From: Datisca glomerata
Lineage: Eukaryota; Streptophyta; Magnoliopsida; Cucurbitales; Datiscaceae
NCBI GenBank assembly: GCA_003255025.1
Contig: QANY01009387.1
Coordinates: 2,046,001-2,110,000, forward strand
Direction: 5' to 3'
Length of the DNA stretch: 64,000 bases
Shown: positions 39,825 through 52,309 of the stretch, piece after piece
How the letters are laid out: every line of letters begins with the position of its first letter
Numbering within the stretch: the stretch's first letter is position 1
Made by a program: the position numbers and the translations under genes
The notes under the pieces: model-generated
What the model was told of the DNA's origin: nothing
What the model saw: only the letters and a program-made list of their open reading frames with translations
Database searches by the model: none

Positions 39825-41094
39825 CAGAGAGAAAGGATTGATAGAGAAATAAGAGAGAGAGAGATAAAAGAGAGTGAGGGAGTGAGAGAGCAAGAGGGAG
39901 AAGAGAGAGAGAGAAGAGAGAGTGAGAGAATGAGAGAGAGATAAATAGTGAGAGAGAGTGTGTGTATGTGTGTGTGTGTGTGTGTGTGAGAAATAGAGAG
40001 TGAGTGAGAGAGAGAGGACTGATAGAGAGGGGAGATCGAGAAAAAGAGAGAGATATATATAGAGAGAGAGAGAGAAAGAGAGAGAAGGAAAGTGAGACTG
40101 AGAGAGATAAGGAGGGAGGAAGAGTGAAGAGGGAGTGGGGGAGAGAAATAGATAGAGAATGAGAGAGGGAGAGAATGAGGCAGAGAAAAAGTTAGGGAGA
40201 GAGAGAATAGAGATAGAGAGAGAAGAAAGTGTGAAAGCGTGACTAAACGAGAGAGATAAAGAGGGGGAACAAGATAGTGAGAAAGAGAGAGAGTAGGAGA
40301 GAGGAAGAGAGAGTGAGAGCGAATGAGAAAGAAAATAAGATAGAGATAGAAGAGAAAGAGAGAGAAGAGAGAGAGGGAAAGGAAGCAAGATAGAGAGAGG
40401 AAACATGATGAGAGAGGGGGAGAGGGAGAGAGAAAGAGAGAGAGAGCGAGATAGAGTGAGAAAGAGTGAGAGAGAAAGAGAGTGAGTGAGAGAGCGAGAG
40501 AGAGGAGATATAGAGAGTGGCAGTGAGAAATAGAGAGAGAAAGATAGAGTGATTGGGATAGAGAGAATGAGAGAGTGAGAGAGAGAAGATTGAGAGAGTG
40601 TGAGAGAATGAGAGAGAGAGTAAAAAAGTGAAATTGTGTGTGTGAGAGAGGGAGAGGGGGAGAGAGAGTGAGAGAGAGAGAGCATGAGAAAGAGTGAGAA
40701 AGAGTGAGAGAGAGAGAGGATAGAGAGAGTGTGTATGGCAGTGAGAAGTAGAGAGAGAAAGAGAGAGAATGAGAGAGAGTTCAATTGAGAGAGATGGGGG
40801 AATTAGGGAGATAAAAAGAAAGGGAGAGAAAAGAGATATTGAGAGAGCGGGAGAATGAGAGAGAGTGAGAAAGACAGAGAGTGAGAGAAGAGAGAAGAGA
40901 AGAGAGAGAAAGATAGAGTGAAAGGATGAAAGAGATAGAGAAAGTAAGAGAGTGAAAGTGAGAGAGAGATATAGGGAGAGAGTGAGATAGAGCAAGAGAA
41001 AGAGAGAAAGCGAGGAGAGTTAGAGAGAGGGAGAGAGAGAAAGAGAGAGAGAGGAAAGAAAGTGAGCGAGAGAGATAGAGTAAGAGAGAAAGAG

Positions 41095-42150
41095 CCTTGC
41101 CCTCTCTTTTCACATGGTTCACGAACCCACTTCCTGACTATGTGAAGAGAGAGGTTCGATGGAGCAGCGGTGGATGTTGGGGGTTGGATAGAATTCCCAT
41201 CAAGTTTGATCTTACCCTCCTCAACGAGGTATTGAAAAAAAAACGCCTAATAGCTATGCATATGGTGTTATACCCAGGATGGAATTAGCGAGATTTGTTG
41301 GGGTCATATCCTAGAAGCTTAGGTTCTGGAGGCGGTCGATATGTGGGCAAGCCCATCATGTTTAATGAACTTTACTTGTCAAAGATAACCATAACCCGGT
41401 CAGCAAAATAAGTCAATTGTCGATGCCTACGCTAGCCATTACTTTGACCTTTCCAATTTTACTGTTGAACATGAGCACTCTGGACTGTCGAAGCGATGGG
41501 AGCTACCTGGTGTGGCTGGCTGATTTTGATGTTGTTGGGATGAAGAAGATAGATTTTGCTGCCCTAATTGGAGTGGAACATCTGAACTTTAAATTGCTGG
41601 TAGGTTTGGGAGTTGCCACAGCTTGGACGTTGTTCCATCTCCCCTACCCTTTGGTTGCCTTGAATTTGCTGGGGAACAGAGAGGGTGAGAACATAGAAGA
41701 CTGATATCCATTTTCAATCTTTTTCGGTATAGCTCCGCTCCCGGGATGGATGCAAGGAAAATTGATAGCGATCAATACATACGAAGGGGAGGGCAGGGTA
41801 TAGAATGGAACTAGATGGATGCTTGCATTAGCGGTTGAGGTGCCATTATGTGAGTCTAATCCTGGTATCTTTCTACAATCGTCTTTGTGGCGCCTGTTGT
41901 TGCAGAGCCTCTGTGCTGTTGGTTTCAACCTGCCCGGTAACGGGTCCTTGAATATTCTCGGTTCCGATTGCCGACAAAAAAACCAGCTAAGTTCTTTTTT
42001 CCTTCCTCTAGGCAATTAGTTTTGCAAAGTCCAACAGGCATCAGTAGCATGCCCGTGGTACCTGTGGAATCAACTGTATGCATTTGGGTGAAAGTTCGTG
42101 GGTTTGGTATAGTGAAAGAGAAAAGGTAGGTTCAGTTTCTGAATAGGGCA
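41095..42150. other. Complex-sequence island inside the microsatellite, possibly organelle-derived
   Basis: About 1.05 kb of ordinary, balanced-composition sequence with no GA repeat, sharply bounded by the array on both sides. Short frames (for example 41417-41704, 95 codons, ending NREGENIED) show no family I recognise. The composition and texture remind me of plant mitochondrial intergenic DNA, but I recognise no mitochondrial gene in it. Its origin is open. Confidence 0.4.
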
Positions 42151-42303
42151 AGCATGAGAAAGAGTACAGGTGAGAGAGTGGAAGAGAGAGGAGAGAGGGA
42201 ATGTGTGAGAGAATTAGAGAGAGAGAGTAAAAAAGTGAAAGTGTGTGTGTGAGAGAGAGTGAAAGAAGAGAGAGGGGGAGAGCGAGAGAGAGAGATAGAG
42301 AGA

Positions 42304-42342
<39 letters not shown>

Positions 42343-42981
42343 CGTGAAAGAGAGAGTATAGATAGAGAGTGGCAGTGAGAAATAGAGAGAGATATAGAGA
42401 GAATGAAAGAGAGTACAATCGAGAGAACGAGAGAGGGAATTAGGGAGATAAAAAGAAAGGGAGAGAGAAGAGAGATTGAGAGAGTGAGAGCGAGGGAATG
42501 AGAGAGATAGAGAGGAAGAGAGAGAGAGCAAGGAAAGAGCAATAGGGAATGATAGAGAGGGAGAACGAGGAGAGGGAGAGAGAGAGAATGAGAGAGAGAA
42601 AGAGATAGTGAGAGTGATAGAATGAAAGAGATAGAGACATCAAGAAAGTGAAAGTGTGGGAGAGAGAGAAAATGGGAGGGAGTGAGAGAGAGCGAGAGAG
42701 AGAGAGTGAGGAGAGCTAGAGAGAAGGAGAGAGTATGTGTGGTGTGAGAGAGTGGTAGAGAGAGAGAACGAGGTAGAAAAAAAGATAGGAAGAGAGAGAA
42801 GAGAGTGTGAAGGAGTGAGAGAGCAAGAGATAAGAAATAGAGAGAGTGAGAAAGAGGGGGAGAGAGAGAGAAAATGAGAGAGAAAACAAGATAGAGAGAT
42901 AGAATGGGGAGAGAGAGATGGAGAAGAAAGAGTGAGAGAGTGAGAGAAAGAGAGAGAGAGACAGAGAGAGAGAGGGTGAAA

Positions 42982-43021
<40 letters not shown>

Positions 43022-44188
43022 AGGAGAGAGCGAGAGAAAGAGAGATAGAGAGAGCGAGAGAGAGTGAGAAAGAGCGAGAGAGAGTGTGTGTGTGTGTGAA
43101 AGAGAGAGGCAGTGAGAAAGAGAGAGAAAGGCGGAGTAAGAGACAGATAAAAAGACTGAGAGAGAGAACGAGAGAGAGAGAGAGGGAGAGGGAGAGGGAG
43201 ACAGATGGACATAGAGAGAGAGAAAGAGGCATAGAAAAAGATAGGGAGAGAGAGAAAAGAGAGCGAGAGTGAGTGAGAGAGAGTGTGTGTGTGTGTGTGT
43301 GCGCGCGCGCGCGCGCAAGAGCGATTGAGAGAGAGGGAGATGGAGAGAGAGAGTGAAAGAGAGAGAGAGAGAGAGAGCCAGGAGAGAGCAATAGAAAGTG
43401 ATAGAGAGGGAGAACAAGGAGATGGAGATAGGGGAGAAAGAATGAGAGAGGGAGAGAGAGATAGCGAGATCGAGGTAGGGGAGAAAGAGATAGAATACGA
43501 GAGTGAGAGAGTGAGAAAAGGAGAGAGATGGAGAGAGCAAGAGAGTGAACGTGAGAGAGAGAGATAGCAAGATAGAAAGAGAGCGAAGAGAGCTAGAGAG
43601 GGGGAGAGAGAGGAAAGAGAGAGAGTGTGGTAGAGAGAGAGTGAACGAGACAGAGAAAAAGATAGGGGGAGAGAGAGAAGAGAGAGTGAGAGATAAATAG
43701 TTAGAGCAAGAGGGTGAGAAATAGAGATAGAGTGAGACAGAGAGGGGAGAGAGCAAATGAGAGAGAATACAAGATAGAGAGTGAAAAGAGAGAGAGAAGG
43801 GAGAGTTAGAGAGCGAGAGAACTAGAGAACAAGAGAGAATGCAAGAGAGTGAAAGTGTGTGTGTGAGAGAGAGAGAGAGCGAAGTGAGAGAGTGTGTGTG
43901 ATAGAGAGAGGGAGAGGCAGTGAGAAAGAGAGAGAGAGAGAATGAGAGAGAGAATAAGAGAGAGAGAGAGTGAAGAAAGAGAGAGATAGAGAGAGTGAGA
44001 ACGAGAAAGAGAAGGGAGAGAGAGTGTGAGAAAGAGAGAGGGGGGAAGAGAGAGAGAAAGAGCCATAGAAAAAGAGGGAGATGGGGAGAGAGAGTGAGAG
44101 ATAGCGTGAGAGAGAGTGTGAGCTAGCGAGAGAGAGTGTGAGCTAGCGAGAGAGAGGGAACGAGAAAGAGAGAGAGAGAAAGTAGAGA
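42151..44188. repeat. Giant compound GA/CT microsatellite array, right block
   Basis: Continues the same purine-strand repeat for about 2 kb. It includes the shared word AATTAGGGAGATAAAAAG at 42438, (GT)n runs at 42306-42335 and 42981-43001, and a (GT)n-(GC)8 tract ending 43316. The end is abrupt at about 44188. Confidence 0.96.
43284..43316. repeat. (GT)n-(GC)8 alternating purine-pyrimidine tract
   Basis: GTGTGTGT... passes directly into sixteen bases of GCGC (43301-43316). This is the strongest Z-DNA-type sequence in the window and nearly the only C-rich spot on the plus strand of the array. Confidence 0.9.
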
Positions 44189-44414
44189 ACAAAGTGTTGC
44201 AAGTATGGGATCACTGCGGTGACGGTGCGATATTGGTGGTGGAGATTGAAGAATGAAGAACTTTATATTTTTCTTATCATGTTGTTCTATTTAAATAGAA
44301 CAATGTTTTTATATTTAAAATAGAACAATCTGTCTTACTTCTTATTTTATGTTTTAATGTTGTTATGTTTAATTGTTTATATGTTGCCCAGTAATACTAG
44401 GTTTCTGATAATGT

Positions 44415-44508
44415 TATTAAATCTAGGATGTTGCTTGCTAGTTGATATTAAATTGTAGTATGTTGCTTGCTATTTGGTTTTAAATCTGCAGGATGTTGCT
44501 TGCTAGTA
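44415..44508 (+). repeat. Three-copy minisatellite, 33-base period
   Basis: TGTTGCTTGCTA recurs at 44429, 44461 and 44494, each preceded by TTAAAT(C/T)-type sequence. Confidence 0.75.
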
Positions 44509-44569
44509 TAATTTGTGATAAATTTGATGGTTTAATAATGAATAAACACTTAAAAAAATTGTACAGAAA

Positions 44570-44711
44570 ATATGGCCCGAACCGTGACTCACGGTTCGGT
44601 TCATACATAACTCACAGTTCGGTTCTTTTTGGGGTAGGACCGAACCGTGACTTTCGGTTCAGTTCAATTTTTGCTCAAATAACTGATCAAACTGACCCGT
44701 GAACACCCCTA
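44570..44711. mobile_element. One end of an hAT-like MITE (other end not found)
   Basis: GAACCGTGA and TCACGGTTC form a perfect hairpin at 44579-44597. The CGGTTCGGTT motif recurs, and the block ends GTGAACACCCCTA at 44711. The termini of many plant hAT MITEs read TAGGGGTG...CACCCCTA. No matching left terminus was seen between 44190 and 44570, so this is a truncated or rearranged copy. Confidence 0.45.
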
Positions 44712-46921
44712 ATCCAAATCCCTTTAGAATTTGAAACTGGACTACTCCGATATTTATCCGTGGAAATTACACATTCCATCACTTTTAGTAGGTCATTCTA
44801 CATAAAATGTCCATTTGTTTCTTTATTTACATATATGGCCGCTTTTTAATATATCATTTAATTATCTTTAATTCTTTTTCTCTTTTTTTGTTCTCTTTTA
44901 CCCCTGTGGAGAGCTCTCTCATTTTTTCTTTATTCCTCGCATCTTTTCTTCATCTTTGTCGCCATTGGAGTTTTGCAGTTTCTTTGTGGTGTACATCATT
45001 TAAAAAAATGGCCGTTATGTAGCGTAACAGCCATTTCGTAACGGCATCGAAGGGCTCCGATACAGTTATTGATTGATATAACGGTCCTAGTTAGATTCAC
45101 CATCGCTGTGGTCGTTATTGGGACGTAACGACCGCTACAGTTCGTAACATATCGCAACGGGCCATGATGTGCCCTGATGAACTACGAGGCGGTAGGCAAC
45201 CTGTAAAAATGAAAAGAAAGAGAAACAGTATTTGTGTTACAGAAATCCTCGAGAAAGAAGATGGAGTTGTAAAATTTTATGCAACGCGTCATGATATGAT
45301 TGGATGTAAATTGAGTGGAGTCTAGTTATTTAAAGGGGATCGGTTACCATATATATCTTGTACCAAACAGAGTGTTAATAATCGCCCTTTGATTATATTT
45401 ATGGGCTCCATAAGATATGATCCAAATGTGAAAGTGCATTTGTATGGTACATACAATGTATGTCAGCTTTTCCCCTATTTTCAAGTTGGACGACAACTGT
45501 GTTAGAGTAATCCTATGATACACTACATGCCTTTTTTCAGATCTTATTCTACATGATGTTATTAAAATTGGATACCATACGTATCTAATTTATATACATG
45601 ACGCATAGTCAATTTTTAGATTATTATGGTGTTCATAAATAAAAACAAACAAGTATTTCAATTAGATACTATACGTATCTAATTGAGGGCCTAATGATAA
45701 ATGGTTTTGTCATTTACCATTAACTACCAAGTCGCTGGTCATTTTTACAATTTAAAAGTTGGACGGTCATTTTACTGTATAGATGGCCCAAATGGGTTAT
45801 CAGTGAAGTTCTCCCTATTTATCCCATGCTTTGAATAAAGCCCATATTAGGATGTAGAAGGCCAGAGTACAGCCCCATTTCTTGAGCCTCCGAACTGTTG
45901 ACTCATGAAGGCCGCTGGTTCTATAAAAAGAACATCGATCCATCTTATTGAGAATCTCTCTTTTACCGTCTCCGTCCAAGTTATTCACGTGGGAAGTTGG
46001 ACCAGGAAAGAAAGATTGCTACTACTCTACTGTCAGTATTTACTTTCAAAAGAGAACATTGGACTTTTAATGTTTGCGCATTTCATCCCAGTTGATTCCT
46101 CTAACGTAGTAGTAGTTGTTAGCACGTAATATGTTTGTTGTAGGTTTATTATTCAACTAGCCCATCTTTTTCTTTTTCCTAACTTCGCGTTTCTTTTTTC
46201 AAAGCAACTAATTGCTTTGAATGGAACCCATGATCTAGGCTGTAAGTCAAAGTCATCTCCGTTCAGAAATGGGGGTTTACTTTACTTGTATGTATTGTAT
46301 GATATAACATCACACCAATGACCAATGTCCTCTTATATGGTACAATATTGTAAGGTAAAAATTGACATTTTCTTTTCTAATTCGCATCAGCCAACGTTCA
46401 AATTTCATTGTAAACCAATTTTGTAGGGAATAATGAGATGAGACGTAGATATGGAAACTTAATTCTGATTGTAGAAACCAATTTGGGCTTCACTCATGAA
46501 TGATCAGTAAGAAAGGAAAGCACGACAGCCACACCATTACCAAAAGAATGAGATAATTTACCAATTTTAAAAAAATGAATTTTGATTTTACCAAAATTAA
46601 AGCTGACAGCTGTTCTATGGTACAAAAAGTACAAAGAGAATTCAGAAAAAAGAAAAAGAAAAGAAGAAAAAAAGCCCCCCCNAAAAAAACCCCCCCCCCC
46701 CCCCCACCCATTCCATTTTTAACTAAGAACCTCACCCTATACAAAAAAGGGGACCAATATCCGAGCCAACCAACGGCCATATTAGATAATAAATGATATT
46801 TTATATTCCCTTCCCACCAAAAATATGCCTTTTTTCTTCATTTTTTCCTTCTTTTTCTAATGGCATTATGCGCCGTTAACACTTTTAACGCTCAAAGTCG
46901 CCGTCACTATAACCGTCAGTT
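44712..46921. other. Intergenic region
   Basis: No gene was recognised. 45015-45165 is dotted with GTAACGG/CGTAACG words in both orientations (for example TTTCGTAACGGCAT and GACGTAACGACC), probably transposon subterminal repeats. The 74-codon frame at 45905-46129 has no family features. The stretch 46800-46921 is the 3' flank of the minus-strand F-box gene. Confidence 0.4.
46675..46705. other. Poly-C run with an undetermined base
   Basis: Reads CCCCCC, N (46682), AAAAAAA, then about fourteen C. This is most likely a sequencing or assembly weak spot, so the local length is unreliable. Confidence 0.8.
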
Positions 46922-48500
46922 TTAACTCTCAGCGTCGACGGCTTCATCCTGTAACCTTCCGTCACCCTCACCATCGTCGCCGTCATTGTCGACCCATGGC
47001 TCCACAGGAGCGCACTCCGCCTTGTGGCGCAATTTCCAATCAAGCGCTTGACACGCGCGTGAGCAGTAGTTCACTGCCCCGCAAACCGAACACCGACGAA
47101 ACTCGTGCCTCCTCGTCTCCGGCCTCCCACAACCGACATGCGAGCAAAGCCTCAACCCGAGCCCAGGCGAGCTTCCCCGAGCAGCGAACCACTCTGCCAT
47201 AAACACGCTGGCAGGGTGCGCCTCCGGAGCCGGAACGTTGCAACCGAAATCGCTCAGTAGCGGACAGCCTGAGCCCGACACGTGGGGATAGTGACTGTGT
47301 GCGTTCCACGTTAACAAGGAGCGCGTAGGGATGCCGGATGAAGAAGATAGAACGGCGGCTAGCTCACGAGCATTGGCTTGAACGAGGAATCGTCGCCCCT
47401 CGGTTACGTTCTGGCGAACACCGTAACCATCTTGGAGGCAGTGACCGAGTTCCCGAAGCGCATCGACGTGGCCGAGGAAGGCAGCTCGAGCGCAGAGTGC
47501 CACGCCGGCTCTGAGGTCCTTATCGTTCTTGGAGCCGCCACTACCGTTGAATTGTACAACGGCGAGCGAGTAAAGCGCCTGTGCGTGGGAACTAATCGCT
47601 GCCTTAGCCATCAGCGACGCTCCACTCCCTCGATTTTGTAAACAGTAAAACCGAATCTGTGCAGATAAAACATTTTAAACAAATTGTCAGTTGTTTAATT
47701 GAAAATTGGAGCATGTTCTGAAAGTGGATTAGTAATTTAAATAAGAATAAACAAATTATTCGTTGAAGAATTTGGAAGTATGAGACAGTGAAAGTAAACT
47801 AACCATGCCGAGAGTATAAGAGGCCTCAACATTCCCAGCGTCGGCACACTGCTTCAAGAATCGGTGGGATGATTCTGACCATTTTTTAGCTCTAATTGCG
47901 AACGTTCTCTGAGAAGCCTTCCCCAATACTTGAGATTGTGTCCCTAACGCGTTCAATCTTTTGCACCTGTTCCAAACAACGTATCCTCTTACTTCAGATT
48001 CCAATTTTTAAAATTAAAATCATAATTTTTACTCTTTTAAGTATTTAGGAAGCAATCTTCATTATCTGAAGAAAATTAATTTCTTTCTTCGTTAAACTGT
48101 CACGAAATTCTTTTCCCGACTAATTTACTGTTTAATTCCCGGAACCACCGTACTTCCGGCGAGACAAAAAGAAAAGACTACCGGAATTAATTAAGCAGGC
48201 GAGTAAGAGATATAGATAGGAGAGAAATAAAACAAGCATCAGCACGTACGTGATCAAAACGCTGACGAAATCAGAGGGACAAGAAGCGGTTGAGCTGAGC
48301 TTGCAGAGAATAAAAGTGACGAGGTCGTCAGGCAAGGAATCGAAGAAATCGCAATCTCCGGTACTCTCCGGCGATTTCCTAAACCTTTTGCGGGAAACCA
48401 TGTTATCTCCGAGGAAATCATTCCTCCTCTTGCCGACTCTCTTTCCGAAACACATCCCTCCTCCGACTCTTGGGTAACAAAGTCCTCTCCTCGTTCTCAT
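46922..48500 (-). CDS. F-box / Sel1-like repeat / MYND zinc-finger protein
   Basis: Three exons on the minus strand, 48250-48500, 47804-47966 and 46922-47656, join in phase to 382 codons plus TAA with GT...AG introns. The start MRTRRGLCYPRV is the family's usual N-terminus. Exon 1 and the first residues of exon 2 encode the F-box at about residues 50-95 (FDSLPDDLVTFILCKLSSTA, then ITCKRLNALG across the intron). The next part (about 110-230) has Sel1/TPR-like helices: AGNVEASYTLGM, SSHAQALYSLAV, GHVDALRELGHCLQDGYGV. The MYND zinc finger at about 308-352 has its Cys/His ligands (CSHVGCGRPE, CSVCGAVNYCSRACQ, HKAEC). The tail is acidic. Proteins of this build join SCF ubiquitin ligases through the F-box and bind partners through MYND. 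It matches Arabidopsis At1g67340 and At5g50450 from memory. Intact. Confidence 0.95.
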
Positions 48501-48564
48501 ACCTTCTCTCTCTCTCGCTCTCTGAGTTGCAGAGGTAAAGAGAGGAAAGAAGGCAACTGAGAAG

Positions 48565-48571
48565 TTATATA
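48565..48571 (-). promoter_or_regulatory. Candidate TATA box of the F-box/MYND gene
   Basis: TATATAA on the minus strand lies about 65 bases before the start codon, and a CT/GA-rich leader (48500-48530) lies between. The spacing allows a 5' UTR of about 35 bases. The same bases also read TATATAAAAG on the plus strand, so the direction is not certain. Confidence 0.35.
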
Positions 48572-49435
48572 AAAGAAAGAAGAGACAGGTTTTTAGTTTA
48601 CAGAGAGAAAAGAGAGAGGAACAACAACAACAAAGACATTGCCGAATGATTAAAAAGACTAATAACAATAAATAATTAAGTAAAACAACAACAAAAGGGA
48701 ACAGGTACAGTGAGAGTAGTGAAAGGACAAAATTATCCTCGAATTTGTCGTATTGACGGTCAAACTAAGTTGACCCAGATCCGTGCCTTGCCAACAAGCT
48801 TTTTCCTATTTTCTCTCTCTTTATGAATAAAGACTAAAGAGAGAGAAACGAGTTGTCTTCTAATCCATGCTCTTAATTTATATTTAGTTGGGGTTGGGCC
48901 TTGGGGACAGGTACGTATTTCTTTCTGTGGGGTTGTTTTAAAAAGCGGTTAATTTTGTTGTTAGTAAAACCAACTAACTTCTGTTATTTCTTAAAATTCA
49001 AACCTTTTTACCCTTGGTTATAACTACCTACGCGATTTACGATGGCGCGTGCACGTTGGATTCCACACTTTGTGAAGTAACTCTCTGTAACTGTAAATTG
49101 AGTGTGAAATAAACGAACGGTTTGACAGTGGGGGAAAATAACGGGTTATTTACGAAGTCCAGGTACCGAATTCAGGGCAGACGTCGACGACCCTGCCAGT
49201 TTGAAGGTCAAACGAAGGACTGTAACGGAGAGAGTTTCGGAACTGTAACAGAGAATTATTTCCTTTTTTTTTATTTGACTAAAAAATTGCTAAATAAAAT
49301 AAATAAACATGGAGTTAATTAGGCTTTGAAATCAAAACGTTTTCCTTCTAATTTTAGGATCATCACATTTTGGTGGTCTACTCTCTGTAAATACCACATG
49401 TGATCCTTTTTCCAACCAATTTTCATGTATATATT

Positions 49436-49516
49436 ATTTGTTTTTCTATTTTTAATTTCATATAAATCACAAACTGCTGTTTCTTTTGTTTTTTTCTGAA
49501 TTTAATCACAAACTTA
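49436..49516 (+). repeat. Left arm of a perfect 81-bp inverted repeat
   Basis: 81 bases, starting ATTTGTTTTTCTATTTTTAA and ending TAATCACAAACTTA, identical over the whole length to the reverse complement of 50867-50947. The arms are 1350 bases apart. Confidence 0.95.
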
Positions 49517-50866
49517 TATTTACTGTGTCTATTTTTTCTTGCCGAAAAAATATCACACACAGTTAAGAAGCAAATATTTTTAAAATCATTTGATCCGCAT
49601 TTTAATTTTGAAGTCAAACGTGTTAAAAATAGAATAAATTTTCTAGAATGAGAAAATTAAAAAATAGAACTAGGCGGTACATTTCCGTACATGAATAGGA
49701 TAAATCGTTACCTTTAACATTGTAATCTAATGAATTGTTTTTCTATCTGATGAATTGTCAAATCTCTAAAGCCAAAAGGGAAAATTACACTATGGTAATT
49801 TTGTTAATAGTTTCAAAAAATACACAAATCTCCCATCAGTTACTATTTCTATTAGTATATATACTGTAAAGAGTATGATAACCTGTCTTAAACACATCTT
49901 CTTCTTTCGGAAAGACATTTGGACCAAATCGACGTCTAATAAAACAGAATTTATGGTAGGTACCACTTCTTAGTGTGCAGAAAAATGTGACATTACCATT
50001 GAGAAAATTATTAAACCAAATTGCCAAAAATTTTGTTTATGTTGGTTCACTAAATCAGTTTGAAGACCAGTTACTGGTACTTTCGTGTATTATAGTGTTA
50101 TTTCAATTAAATATGAAAATTATAAAGAACGGAGATTGTTTGGGTTGCGTAAGGAACGTGAAAACGTCGGCCGGCTGTCACGTCGTCCTGAAATTAAAAA
50201 CTCCCGTTCACGTATAATAGTGATGTAGTGGTAATTAGTAGTATAATCCCAGTTCTTAATTATTATTTTTATATTAATAAATACAAAGACATTCGACAAA
50301 AGTTCAACATTTTCTTAATCAAAGTGTGAGGAGCTTACACTACCGTCACCCTGTCTGTGAGGTACAAAGCCTTAATAATATTTGGCTTTAACATAAATTT
50401 CCTCAAACCGTCTTGGATGTGAGAAGTGAGTGAACAGAGAGAGGATTAGCTGAGGATAATAAAATAATTTACACTTGGGAGTCAGGCAAATCTGGTTATC
50501 CACCATCCTGCATGGCTATCCAATTACTTACGGAGGAGAAAATTTTGGATATTTCAATTGAAATAATTTTCCAATCCTTTGGTTTACCCTCAATCAACCA
50601 ACCATATAAATAATTGTTTTCAAGAAAATCCATATTCTGGAATTTATGCCATGTAATTTAATTAATCTAAACAAATGAGACATTATCTGATCAATTAAAA
50701 TTTAATTAAAAATTTAGTCGGTTTCTAATTATTCTCTAATTTTATTATATATGTAAATAACTTTCCTGCAGTTCTTAAAAATAAGCTAGTTTCTTGAATG
50801 TTTAATCAAAATCAGCACCCATTAAAAAATCAATTTACTGGTAAAATAAGATAAGATTTGTCGATT

Positions 50867-50947
50867 TAAGTTTGTGATTAAATTCAGAAAAAAACAAAAG
50901 AAACAGCAGTTTGTGATTTATATGAAATTAAAAATAGAAAAACAAAT
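50867..50947 (-). repeat. Right arm of a perfect 81-bp inverted repeat
   Basis: Exact reverse complement of 49436-49516. The outer flanks do not match (ATATT versus TGTGTTG just outside), so the homology stops abruptly at both edges. Confidence 0.95.
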
Positions 50948-51189
50948 TGTGTTGCCCAAGAAAAGGCCTATTGGTTTCACTGAAGCATGAAAATTTCAGT
51001 GCCGTTGGTATGTAATGTTTCTACATTTTCAAATTGGTTGTGGTTTGAGTTTTAATTGGACTTTTATATGATTTTATTTTTTATTTATACTTATAATCAC
51101 ATACTTGCACGAATGAATCATGTCATTCATTTTTAAAAGATGACAAAAGTGGATAAAATGTAATTATTATGAAAATTTTATATTTAGTG

Positions 51190-51470
51190 GAAAATTGTTA
51201 AACTATAATATTTTGTTAATTGGTAATTAGTGTGAAGAATTATTTAAACTGCAATATGTTGTGTTTGGAGGGAAGTGAAGAACCAATTTTATTTTTGGGT
51301 TAATTTTTTCTACATTTCTACATTGTTAATTGGTAATTAGTGTGGAAATTTTTTTAAACTAAAATATTTTGTAGAAAAATGTACTTAGTTTGGGAAAATA
51401 ATAATTATATTGTTAATTGATAATTAGTGTGGGAAAAATGTTTAAATTAAAATATTTTATTTTGTAGGGT
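51190..51470 (+). repeat. Degenerate tandem repeat, three copies
   Basis: The words TTGTTAATTGGTAATTAGTG, then TTTAAACT and AATATTTTGT, recur three times (about 51213, 51325 and 51411) with roughly 85-110 base spacing. Confidence 0.6.
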
Positions 51471-52309
51471 AATGCAATACTTGGGAAATATGTATTCCTG
51501 AAGTCTGCTTTGTAATTTTATTTCTTTATTTCAAGAGTTATAATTTAAAATACTCAATAGTCACTCGGTCCGTTGTTATTTTATTTAATTACTAAATAAT
51601 TATTTAATTGTTATGTTGGATAACATGTTCATGCATTAGTCGATCACATGTCATACAGTTTTATTTAATCACGCATCTCATTTGTAGAAACATGATTTAT
51701 TAGAATTGTCCTAATATGTTTTATATATATTACTTTATGAAATTAATTGCATGTAAACTGCTAGGTTTTAACTAGTTAAAACTTTGTAATCACATCACAC
51801 TAAAAACTATAGTAACATTTAGGTTAATTGACTTTCGTAAAAGAATTTTATTAAAGATTGATGAATATAATCAATAAGTTAATGTAAGTTCACCTAATTA
51901 TGACTTAGGCGCTTCAGAAAGTTGAATGAGTTTAGACCAATGAGATTGGATTAACTGATAATTCAATATTCATAGGGTTATTATTTTAACTAATAATTAA
52001 TTTAAAATTAATTAATTAATTAAAATACAATAACATTATCCTAAAATAGTGAATGAGAGAATGTTGACATGTTAATGTAACCTATGATCTCCATCATTAG
52101 TACAACACCGTGAGGTGCAGTGAGGGCCTCGAGATGACTTTGTTTTCATCCCCCAAAGGAAGGTTTCAAGCTGTACCAATACCAAGGTTGGACTTCTTAA
52201 GAAGACAGGAAAAAATGATGTAGTTTAGTTTTGACGGACCGTAAGGCGGCATGTTCTAAATGAAGTCAAATCGAAAATGATGGGTAACACTCACACCATC
52301 TTTTTCTGC

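Larger units (their letters stand above)
48572..52299. other. Intergenic region upstream of the F-box gene and before a Copia fragment
   Basis: AT-rich, with no supported gene. It contains the 81-bp inverted repeat pair and a short degenerate tandem repeat, both listed separately. The 80-codon frame at 49975-50217 and others show no family features. Confidence 0.4.

Noticed and set aside
47378..47641. Plus-strand frames across 46996-47641
   Set aside because: Antisense of the GC-rich third exon of the F-box/MYND gene, where high G+C keeps frames open.
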